Source: an uncultured Clostridium sp.
GTDB taxonomy: Bacteria; Bacillota; Clostridia; Lachnospirales; Lachnospiraceae
DNA length: 5,487 bases
Assembly (NCBI GenBank): GCA_900553925.1
Contig: USFH01000141.1
Coordinates: forward strand, 1-5,487
Direction: 5' to 3'
Shown: positions 1-5,487 of the stretch, in pieces
How the letters are laid out: the number at the start of each line of letters is the position of its first letter
How positions within the stretch are numbered: the stretch's first letter is position 1
Notes under the pieces: generated by a model
Database searches by the model: none
What the model was told of the DNA's origin: nothing
What the model saw: only the letters and a program-made list of their open reading frames with translations
Program-made: the position numbers and the translations under genes

Positions 1-104
1 GCGGAGGGCGCATATGAACGAAGTTCATATTTAGGATGCGCCCGACAATCTGCCGCTGAGCAACGCGAGGGGGCAATACCAATCCGGCGGTTGCGTACGG
101 GTTC
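1..104. other. Unassigned GC-rich patch with nested hairpin
   Basis: This edge segment is about 59% G+C, whereas the following 141 bases are about 25%, a sharp boundary that suggests a structured RNA, a repeat unit or a gene edge. A strong hairpin is visible: 6-11 (gggcgc) pairs with 38-43 (gcgccc), and inside it 12-19 (atatgaac) pairs with 23-30 (gttcatat) around a GAA loop. Bases 1-4 (gcgg) can also pair with 53-56 (ccgc), and 60-64 (gcaac) with 90-94 (gttgc). Frame 1 on the plus strand is open from the edge to TAA at 106-108. The minus strand is also open from an ATG at 106-104 to the edge (peptide begins MNPYATAGLVLPPRVAQ), but without a ribosome binding site. I match it to no riboswitch or RNA family I know. 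A structured RNA or dispersed repeat is my preferred guess, with low certainty. Confidence 0.35.
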
Positions 105-201
105 ATAATTTATATCAGAACATCTTAGAATTTCTTAGTTTCAATACATCGTATATGGAACAATTCAAAATAAAATATATGTACTACCAATACCAAAAAT
201 C

Positions 202-222
202 ATGTACAATGATCGTGTACAT
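202..222. promoter_or_regulatory. Candidate operator palindrome of the nadC-niaR unit
   Basis: A perfect inverted repeat, ATGTACA-N7-TGTACAT, lies 23 bases before the nadC start and just before its ribosome binding site. A further half-like copy, atgtac, is at 179-184. The left arm contains TACAAT (205-210), which could serve as a -10 box, although no good -35 box is found 17 bases upstream. Family knowledge: NiaR repressors bind palindromes near the promoters of NAD synthesis and niacin uptake genes and often control their own operon. Inference: since niaR is the second gene here, this is the likely NiaR site. I could not confirm that the sequence matches the published NiaR consensus for this lineage. 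Confidence 0.5.
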
Positions 223-230
223 TAAAAAAA

Positions 231-236
231 AAGGAG
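231..236 (+). promoter_or_regulatory. Ribosome binding site of nadC
   Basis: AAGGAG follows a run of A residues and sits 9 bases before the ATG at 246. This supports that ATG over the later in-frame ATG at codon 6. Confidence 0.8.
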
Positions 237-245
237 ATTAGACAC

Positions 246-1118
246 ATGAATGAGATTACAATGCAGTTAGTTGCAGATAAGTATATTAAGATGGCGCTTG
301 AAGAGGATATCAACAGCGAGGATATCAGCACGAACGCCGTGATGCCGGAGTATAAGAAGGGCGAAGTTACATTGCTTGCGAAACAGGACGGAATCATAGC
401 CGGATTGCAGGTATTTAAGCGTGTATTTACGATGTTGGATCCGAATACGGAAGTGTTTTTTGCCGAAAAAGATGGAAATCAGATCAAGGATGGCGATGCC
501 GTGACAAACGGGCAGGTGCTTGCAACGGTTGTCGGAGATATCCGAGTGCTGCTATCCGGTGAGCGTACGGCACTGAATTATCTGCAGCGCATGAGCGGTA
601 TTGCAACCTATACGAATAATGTTGCAGCACTTTTAAAGGGAACAAGTACCAAACTGCTTGACACAAGAAAGACAACACCTTGCATGCGTATCTTCGAGAA
701 GTATGCGGTTCGTGCCGGCGGCGGAAATAATCACAGATACAATCTGTCTGACGCCGTCATGCTGAAGGATAATCATATCGACGCCGCAGGTGGTGTGGCA
801 AAAGCAATTCAGATGGCAAGAGAATATGCATCGTTTGTCTGCAAGATTGAAGTAGAAACCGAGAATCTGGATATGGTCAGAGAAGCCGTGGAAGCAGGAG
901 CCGATATCATCATGTTTGATAATATGTCCCCGGAGCTGATGGCAGAAGCAATTAAGATCATCGATGGACGTGCCAAGACGGAGTGTTCCGGAAATATCAC
1001 AAAAGAAAATATCGAGACGATCACAAAGCTTGGTGTCGATTATGTATCGAGTGGGGCGCTGACACATTCCGCTCCAATCTTAGATATCAGCTTGAAGCAT
1101 CTGCATCCGGTTGACTAA
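246..1118 (+). CDS. nadC: Quinolinate phosphoribosyltransferase (nicotinate-nucleotide pyrophosphorylase, carboxylating)
   Basis: NadC (EC 2.4.2.19) converts quinolinate and PRPP to nicotinate mononucleotide, CO2 and pyrophosphate, the last specific step of de novo NAD synthesis; it is cytosolic. The 290-residue length is normal for the family. An N-terminal domain (about residues 20-110) is followed by the alpha/beta-barrel domain (about 112-287). Family motifs are all present: ERTALNYLQRMSGIAT (106-121), DTRKTTP (139-145), the basic HR pair (163-164), KDNH (174-177), EVE (202-204), FDN (224-226), SGNI (248-251) and SSGALTH (268-274). The Arg and Lys residues of DTRK, HR and KDNH are the expected quinolinate and PRPP contacts. 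A good ribosome binding site fixes the start. niaR follows after 41 bases, which implies one transcript. nadA and nadB, often the neighbours of nadC, are not in the 245 bases upstream. No frameshift or lost motif is seen. Confidence 0.96.
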   Translation: MNEITMQLVADKYIKMALEEDINSEDISTNAVMPEYKKGEVTLLAKQDGIIAGLQVFKRVFTMLDPNTEVFFAEKDGNQIKDGDAVTNGQVLATVVGDIRVLLSGERTALNYLQRMSGIATYTNNVAALLKGTSTKLLDTRKTTPCMRIFEKYAVRAGGGNNHRYNLSDAVMLKDNHIDAAGGVAKAIQMAREYASFVCKIEVETENLDMVREAVEAGADIIMFDNMSPELMAEAIKIIDGRAKTECSGNITKENIETITKLGVDYVSSGALTHSAPILDISLKHLHPVD

Positions 1119-1144
1119 TTATGTTACCACAATCTATTTCAATC

Positions 1145-1151
1145 AAGGAGG
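1145..1151 (+). promoter_or_regulatory. Ribosome binding site that decides the niaR start
   Basis: AAGGAGG lies 8 bases before the ATG at 1160. The frame is also open from an ATG at 1121, only 2 bases after the nadC stop, but that ATG has no Shine-Dalgarno sequence and would add 13 residues that look unlike the family N terminus. I therefore start the gene at 1160. Confidence 0.85.
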
Positions 1152-1159
1152 AAACGCAG

Positions 1160-1720
1160 ATGGAGCAGACAATTTTATCCGGAGATGAACGCAGAGAGAA
1201 GCTGCTTGCGTTGTTGCTGCGCTCCGATGAACCCTTATCGGGTGGAAAAATCGGAGAAATCTATCATGTCAGCCGTCAGGTTGTCGTACAGGATATCGCA
1301 TTGCTCCGTTCAAAAGGGCATTCGATCGTATCAACTCCGCGTGGTTATGTGTACGAGAAAGCTGCAGGCAGCCAGAATTGCCAGCGGATTGTAAAGGTCT
1401 GTCACACCGATGAGAAGGCAGAAGAAGAATTAAGTACGATTGTCGATTTCGGAGGAATCGTCTTAGATGTTATGGTAAACCACCGCACCTACGGCAAGGT
1501 CACAGCACCATTAAATATCAAGAGCCGCCGCGATATCCGTAAGTTCGTGGAAGATCTGAAACAAAGCAAATCGTCCCTTTTATCGAACACAACCTCCGGC
1601 TATCATTTTCACACGATCGAAGCCGAGAGCGAAGATATCCTCGATGAAATCGAAGAAGCCCTGAAGGAAAAACACTTCCTCGTCGACTTCCTCGACTACG
1701 AAACCACATTCAAACAATAA
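1160..1720 (+). CDS. niaR: Nicotinate-responsive transcriptional repressor NiaR (HTH_11 plus 3H domain)
   Basis: NiaR (formerly YrxA) represses NAD biosynthesis and niacin uptake genes when nicotinate is abundant. The 186-residue protein has an N-terminal winged helix-turn-helix (about 10-65; the recognition region includes HVSRQVVVQDIALLRSKGH, with the wing near STPRGYVY at 58-65) and a C-terminal 3H domain (about 75-180). The histidines that name the 3H domain are seen: H82, H108 in VNHRTYG, and H149/H151 in GYHFH. H82, E90, H149 and H151 keep, apart from a two-residue offset, the spacing I recall for the metal ligands of the Thermotoga homologue TM1602 (His79, Glu87, His144, His146). It lies 41 bases after nadC, so it is probably cotranscribed and self-regulated through the palindrome at 202-222. 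I see no convincing terminator after it. Confidence 0.92.
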   Translation: MEQTILSGDERREKLLALLLRSDEPLSGGKIGEIYHVSRQVVVQDIALLRSKGHSIVSTPRGYVYEKAAGSQNCQRIVKVCHTDEKAEEELSTIVDFGGIVLDVMVNHRTYGKVTAPLNIKSRRDIRKFVEDLKQSKSSLLSNTTSGYHFHTIEAESEDILDEIEEALKEKHFLVDFLDYETTFKQ

Positions 1721-1887
1721 CCCCAAGGTCAAATTTTTGAGGTAATTAACACAGATATTTTTATTTTCGTGCGCAAATAAACAATAAAATAAATCAATCC
1801 AACGATTATTATAAAAAGTGATATTTTCAAATAACTGTCAATATGTTACAATAACAATCGTGTATAATTTATAAAATAACGTAAATA
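1721..1887. other. AT-rich intergenic segment between niaR and the icd leader hairpin
   Basis: No coding potential is seen in this very AT-rich stretch. It holds the candidate icd promoter described separately. An 11-base inverted repeat with one mismatch, 1802-1812 (acgattattat) against 1851-1861 (ataacaatcgt), brackets that promoter. A weak imperfect stem just after the niaR stop (about 1720-1743) is not followed directly by a T run, so I do not call it a terminator. Confidence 0.6.
1824..1868 (+). promoter_or_regulatory. Candidate promoter(s) for icd
   Basis: The best arrangement is an extended -10, TGTTACAAT (1844-1852, TG-n-TACAAT), with TTTTCA at 1824-1829 as a -35 box (four of six bases match) and a 17-base spacer. 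A perfect TATAAT at 1863-1868 could be a second -10, but it lacks a good -35. Either would start transcription before the hairpin at 1888, giving icd a leader of about 250 bases. The -10 lies within a short dyad, TGTTA-CAA-TAACA (1844-1856), which could be a regulator site. This is a motif-based call only. Confidence 0.45.
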
Positions 1888-2096
1888 GCGAATTGTATCC
1901 ATTCAATCAAATTGTATATTGTGTTGTCTGTAATTATTAATTTGTTTGCAGACCATTGGAACACGCTGGTACTTAATAAGCGGCAACTTGTTGGCGCGAA
2001 TTTAGTACCACTGCGTGTGGAAGTGAGCGAGAGCGTGTCTGCAAGCAATTATATAATTACAGACAACACTTAGATAACGTGCAGGATACAATTCGC
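1888..2096 (+). repeat. Long nested inverted repeat (about 209-base hairpin) in the icd leader
   Basis: Four pairs of arms nest in order. Arm 1 is 1888-1900 (gcgaattgtatcc) with 2084-2096, 13 of 13 bases. Arm 2 is 1921-1936 (gtgttgtctgtaatta) with 2054-2069, 16 of 16. Arm 3 is 1944-1953 with 2037-2046, ten pairs including one G-U. Arm 4 is 1961-1973 with 2004-2018, thirteen pairs with a two-base bulge (2011-2012). The tip, 1980-1986 with 1991-1997, forms a small stem with one G-G mismatch around CTTG. The arms are not equally spaced: about 20 bases lie between arms 1 and 2 on the left and 14 on the right, with a larger asymmetric insert at 2019-2036. No ORF lies inside. Two readings are possible: a folded untranslated leader or small RNA, or a miniature inverted-repeat element between promoter and gene. 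No clear target-site duplication is seen at either candidate boundary; ataacgt at 1876-1882 and 2074-2080 does not fit the arms. Confidence 0.8.
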
Positions 2097-2115
2097 AAAC
2101 CACGCAATTAAAATC

Positions 2116-2121
2116 AGGAGG
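2116..2121 (+). promoter_or_regulatory. Ribosome binding site of icd
   Basis: AGGAGG lies 9 bases before the ATG at 2131. The spacer, ataattaca (2122-2130), is an exact copy of 2053-2061 in the right arm of the upstream hairpin, so the left arm (1929-1937) could in principle pair here instead. Confidence 0.85.
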
Positions 2122-2130
2122 ATAATTACA

Positions 2131-3342
2131 ATGGCAAAAATTCAGATGAAGACTCCACTGGTAGAGATGGACGGAGACGAGATGACAAGAATCCTTTGGA
2201 AGATTATCAAGGATGAATTAATCTACCCATTTATCGACTTAAAGTCCGAGTATTACGACCTTGGTCTGGAGTACAGAAATGAGACAAACGATAAGGTTAC
2301 TTTTGATTCTGCATACGCAACACAGAAGTATGGTGTCGCAGTCAAGTGTGCAACGATCACACCAAATGCTGCACGTATGACAGAGTATAACCTGAAGGAA
2401 ATGTGGAAGAGTCCAAACGGAACGATCCGTGCAATCTTAGACGGAACTGTATTCCGTGCACCAATCGTTGTCAAGGGAATTGAGCCATGCGTAAAGAACT
2501 GGAAGAAGCCAATCACAATCGCAAGACATGCTTATGGCGATGTCTATAAGAGCGTAGAGATTGATGTGCCGGGAGCCGGTACAGCAGAGCTTGTATTTAC
2601 AGGCGAGGACGGACAGGTAATCAAGGAGACCATCCACAAGTTTGACGGCCCGGGTGTGATTCAGGGACAGCATAACATCGACAAGTCTATTGAAAGCTTT
2701 GCAAGAAGCTGTTTCAACTACGCGCTCGATACAAAACAGACACTGTGGTTTGCGACAAAAGATACGATCTCCAAGAAATACGACCATACATTCAAGGATA
2801 TCTTCCAGGAGATCTTCGACAAAGAATACAAAGAGAAGTTTGACGCTGCCGGCATCGAGTATTTCTATACTCTGATTGATGATGCAGTTGCCCGTGTTAT
2901 GAAGTCTGAGGGTGGATTTATCTGGGCTTGCAAGAACTATGATGGTGATGTTATGAGTGATATGATCTCGTCTGCATTCGGTTCTCTTGCCATGATGACA
3001 TCCGTACTTGTATCTCCAGATGGAAAATACGAGTATGAGGCAGCACACGGAACTGTCCAGAGACATTATTACAAGCACTTAAAGGGCGAGGAGACATCGA
3101 CGAACTCTGTTGCAACGATCTTCGCATGGACCGGTGCTTTGAGAAAGCGTGGCGAGCTTGACAATATTCCGGAGCTGATGGAATTTGCCGATAAGCTTGA
3201 GCAGGCGACAATCAAGACGATTGAAGACGGCAAGATGACAAAGGATCTTGCTCTTATCACAACAATGAAGGATGTCACTGTATTAAACAGCGAGAACTTC
3301 ATCAAAGCAATCCGTGAAACACTTGAGGGAATGTTAGCTTAA
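2131..3342 (+). CDS. icd: Isocitrate dehydrogenase, NADP-dependent, eukaryote-like class
   Basis: This cytosolic enzyme (EC 1.1.1.42) oxidises isocitrate to 2-oxoglutarate and CO2 with NADP, supplying the carbon skeleton for glutamate. The 403 residues align through most of their length with animal IDH1/IDH2 rather than with the E. coli Icd class. Visible motifs, with human IDH1 numbering shared up to about residue 139: K72 in KCATITP, T77, S94 and N96 in WKSPNGTIR, R100, R109, R132 in RHAYGD and Y139. Next come K210, D250/D251, and metal ligands D273 and D277 in YDGDVMSD. HGTVQRHY (306-313) carries the R311/H312 pair expected to bind the NADP 2'-phosphate, and N325 lies in TSTN. No active-site residue is missing. 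Proline codons are mostly CCA (8 of 11), unlike nadC and the downstream gene where CCG dominates, which suggests high expression. The gene has a long structured leader, and its stop overlaps the next start. Confidence 0.95.
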   Translation: MAKIQMKTPLVEMDGDEMTRILWKIIKDELIYPFIDLKSEYYDLGLEYRNETNDKVTFDSAYATQKYGVAVKCATITPNAARMTEYNLKEMWKSPNGTIRAILDGTVFRAPIVVKGIEPCVKNWKKPITIARHAYGDVYKSVEIDVPGAGTAELVFTGEDGQVIKETIHKFDGPGVIQGQHNIDKSIESFARSCFNYALDTKQTLWFATKDTISKKYDHTFKDIFQEIFDKEYKEKFDAAGIEYFYTLIDDAVARVMKSEGGFIWACKNYDGDVMSDMISSAFGSLAMMTSVLVSPDGKYEYEAAHGTVQRHYYKHLKGEETSTNSVATIFAWTGALRKRGELDNIPELMEFADKLEQATIKTIEDGKMTKDLALITTMKDVTVLNSENFIKAIRETLEGMLA

Positions 3343-5487
3343 TGAATATATGGGATGTTCTGAAAATTGAACAGACGAAGGATAAAGACGCATTGAAGAA
3401 AGCCTATCGAATGCGTCTTTCTTCTGTCAATCCGGAAGATGATCCGGAAGGGTTTATGGAGCTTCGAAAAGCATACGAGGAGGCAGTGCGTCTGGCTGAC
3501 CAGGAAGAAACAACAGAGCCATCTGAAACATCCTGGCAAAATTCGGAAGAGCAGGCATTGTGTGACTTGTATAATAATTACGCAAGGAGAATTGATCCGG
3601 ATTGCTGGACTGCTCTTTTTGATACAGATTATTTCGTAGCTTTAGACACGTGTGAGGACGCATTTATGTTTCTTATGCGTTTTCTGTTGGAACATATTTT
3701 CCTGCCACAGAAGGTGTGGCGCGTGATCGTAGACCGGTTTGACATCGCTGAAAATAAAAGAGAACTTGCAGAGCATTATCCGGAGAATTTTCTCGATTAT
3801 ATCATTAACAATGCGAAATATGATGACATTATCAACTACGAGCTTTTCAATTTACGTGGAGATGAGCGCCCGGAGCAGATCGATGCGTATATAAGGGATT
3901 ATATCGAGCTTGACCGGCTGATCCGTGCACACAATCAGGATGAGGCTGCGAAGAAAATTTCCTACATCAAACAAGCCTATACGTTTTCGAATCTGTATCT
4001 ACAGTTGTGTGAGTTGCGGCTGCAATTACAGATCTGCCACGATACATTTGACAGCCGCATCAATGCCCTGACTCCGGAGCAGAAGAAGGGCGTAGATTTT
4101 GATACGCTTTACGCAGACACCTATGCGGAGGAATTCAGCAGTATTGCCAAGCGTGCAGAAGCTTTGACTGCACAGGCACCAAAGGATATTACCCTGCAGC
4201 TGTTCTGCGGTGATATCTTTCTGATTCGTAAACAATATGATCTTGCGGGCAAATATTATGACCATGCCTTATCGATGAATCCGGATGATTACTTCGTCCG
4301 CGTCAAACAGGCTGAGATTGCATTCCGTCTGGGAAAGTTCAAATCGTCAAGAGACCAGTTCATGGAGCTTCTCAAAGAAAATCATTATGATGATAATGTC
4401 CGTATCGGTATGGTGCGCGCAAATCAGAAAATGATTGAGGCAAACTTCGCCCATCTCAAAGAACAGCCGGATGATACCGCATCAAAGATGGAGATTGGCT
4501 GGAGCTATTATCAGAGCTATCAGTTCAAGGAAGCAGTGTCCTTTTTACGAAGCTTCGAGCCGGATCATGATCGTGAGTTTGAATATTATAATGTGCTTGG
4601 TCGTTGTTATCTTGGAATGGCAGATTATAATAATGCAAGAGAATGTTTTTTCACATGGGCACACCTGATAGAATCCCTGCCTGAAAATGATATGTCTGAC
4701 GATGCAGAGAAGAAGCGGAAACGTTATCCATATGTGAATTTTCTGATTGCTGACTGTTATATTAAGCTGAAGGACTTCACACAGGCAGAGCACTATCTTA
4801 CAAAAGCATTATCCACAGACCATGAGGAGATTATCTTGTCCTATGAAGCACTCTGTGAACTTCGTTTTATGCAGAAACAGTATATGGAATGTCTGAAAGC
4901 GTGCGAAATGCTGATTCAGAAAGAGCCACAGGACTATATCGGTTTCCTGTTCAAGGCAAGAGCCTGCAAGGAATTAAAATACATTCAGGAGGCCTATAAT
5001 GCCTGTGAACGTGCGATACACCTGTACCCATATCTGGCACAGCCTTACGCTGTAGAGACACAGTTGTTTCTTGATGCAGGACAATATGATCAGGCAGAGG
5101 ATACGATTCAACGCTACAGCGTGTACAAAAGCCCAAGTGATTCCATGGAATATTGTCGCGCAAGACTGTATTTTCTGAGGGGAGATCATGAAGCCGCATA
5201 CAAGATTCTGACATTGCTTGCCAAAGAATTCGATAAAGAAAATACCGATCTGTTTGATTGCAGCGATGTTTCGTTCCTGCTTGGACTATGTTGTTTACGC
5301 AATGCTTCTTACAAAGAGGCGTTGCAGCATTTCATAAAAACACAGGAACAAAATGCTTCGAAACCGCTTATTGACTTCTATATCGGTTCCACCTGCTTAA
5401 AGCTTGGAGAATTAGAACAGGCAATCACCTATCTGACTGCCCAGATAAAGAAAGCACCGAATGCAAAGGCATATAGCGAACGCGGAA
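3342..5487 (+). CDS. Degenerate J-domain and TPR-repeat protein, incomplete at the window end
   Basis: The frame is open from the ATG at 3342 to the window edge (715 codons, no stop), so the C terminus is missing. The start shares its A with the icd stop (TAATG). GAGGGA at 3325-3330, inside icd, is a plausible ribosome binding site, so translation is probably coupled. Residues 1-50 resemble a J domain: MNIWDVLKIE, then helix II LKKAYRMRL, then DDPEGF and helix III MELRKAYEEAV. The HPD tripeptide that stimulates Hsp70 is replaced by N30-P31-E32. Residues about 60-280 are helical with no repeat I can define. From about 283 onward TPR-like helical pairs recur, clearest at 283-316, 411-442, 464-494, 531-564, 643-671 and 676-707. 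There is no signal peptide or convincing membrane segment, so it is probably a cytosolic scaffold. Known family: J-like domains with (R/H/N)PEDDPEGF occur widely in bacteria, mostly uncharacterised. Its partner and role are unknown. Confidence 0.85.
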   Translation, partial: MNIWDVLKIEQTKDKDALKKAYRMRLSSVNPEDDPEGFMELRKAYEEAVRLADQEETTEPSETSWQNSEEQALCDLYNNYARRIDPDCWTALFDTDYFVALDTCEDAFMFLMRFLLEHIFLPQKVWRVIVDRFDIAENKRELAEHYPENFLDYIINNAKYDDIINYELFNLRGDERPEQIDAYIRDYIELDRLIRAHNQDEAAKKISYIKQAYTFSNLYLQLCELRLQLQICHDTFDSRINALTPEQKKGVDFDTLYADTYAEEFSSIAKRAEALTAQAPKDITLQLFCGDIFLIRKQYDLAGKYYDHALSMNPDDYFVRVKQAEIAFRLGKFKSSRDQFMELLKENHYDDNVRIGMVRANQKMIEANFAHLKEQPDDTASKMEIGWSYYQSYQFKEAVSFLRSFEPDHDREFEYYNVLGRCYLGMADYNNARECFFTWAHLIESLPENDMSDDAEKKRKRYPYVNFLIADCYIKLKDFTQAEHYLTKALSTDHEEIILSYEALCELRFMQKQYMECLKACEMLIQKEPQDYIGFLFKARACKELKYIQEAYNACERAIHLYPYLAQPYAVETQLFLDAGQYDQAEDTIQRYSVYKSPSDSMEYCRARLYFLRGDHEAAYKILTLLAKEFDKENTDLFDCSDVSFLLGLCCLRNASYKEALQHFIKTQEQNASKPLIDFYIGSTCLKLGELEQAITYLTAQIKKAPNAKAYSERG

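Noticed and set aside
58..104. Group II intron domain V-like segment (gagc ... gtacgggttc)
   Set aside because: The ends look similar, but the 34-base domain V layout with GNRA loop and two-base bulge cannot be drawn, and no other intron domain is visible.
185..196. Tandem hexamer taccaa-taccaa
   Set aside because: Only two copies of a short AT-rich word; easily due to chance.
1..245. Riboswitch controlling nadC
   Set aside because: No consensus of a riboswitch class known to me, including the NAD-related ones, could be matched; the structured patch is also separated from nadC by about 140 AT-rich bases.
633..1067. Minus-strand open frame of 144 codons inside nadC
   Set aside because: It is the antisense shadow of a fully conserved nadC, has a cysteine- and histidine-rich composition unlike a real protein, and shows no ribosome binding site.
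1121..1159. Longer niaR start at 1121
   Set aside because: In frame but without a ribosome binding site; AAGGAGG is placed for the ATG at 1160, and the protein from there matches the family layout.
1720..1766. Possible terminator after niaR
   Set aside because: The stem at 1720-1743 has only about six good pairs, a mismatch and wobbles, and the T-rich stretch comes some 14 bases later, so it does not look like an intrinsic terminator.
2437..3078. Minus-strand open frame of 213 codons inside icd
   Set aside because: The plus strand encodes a complete conserved enzyme here; the antisense peptide shows no recognisable domain.

Overview
The window looks like a chromosomal segment from a low-to-moderate GC Clostridia, most probably a Lachnospiraceae gut or rumen bacterium (Roseburia, Agathobacter, Butyrivibrio or Coprococcus type). 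This rests on strong AGGAGG-type ribosome binding sites, the NiaR-type (HTH plus 3H domain) NAD repressor, an isocitrate dehydrogenase of the eukaryote-like NADP class, and a J-domain/TPR protein of a style common in that family. The genus is an inference; no rRNA or other marker is present. All recognisable genes lie on the plus strand.

Region by region: positions 1-104 are an unassigned GC-rich patch (about 59% GC) containing a nested hairpin. It may be the end of a structured RNA or repeat, or a gene edge. An AT-rich leader (about 25% GC) follows, with a perfect 7-7-7 palindrome at 202-222 that is a good candidate operator. Next is a two-gene NAD unit: nadC (quinolinate phosphoribosyltransferase, 246-1118) and niaR (nicotinate-responsive repressor, 1160-1720, with its start fixed by its ribosome binding site).

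A 410-base gap (1721-2130) separates this unit from the next. Its first part is AT-rich and holds a candidate extended -10 promoter. Its second part is a long, nearly continuous nested hairpin (1888-2096) that ends about 20 bases before the icd ribosome binding site. The gap is followed by icd (NADP isocitrate dehydrogenase, 2131-3342). Its stop codon shares one base with the start of a long gene that runs off the window end (3342 onward, at least 715 codons). That gene encodes a degenerate J domain lacking HPD, followed by many TPR-like repeats.

Functionally, nadC and niaR form a sensible self-regulated module: the enzyme completes de novo synthesis of nicotinate mononucleotide, and the repressor senses nicotinate and probably controls the unit through the upstream palindrome. 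icd makes 2-oxoglutarate and NADPH. The J/TPR gene is translationally coupled to it, but no functional link is known to me. The least explained parts are the long hairpin in front of icd, the GC-rich patch at the left edge, and the J/TPR protein. I do not see a clear defence, CRISPR or phage system here.
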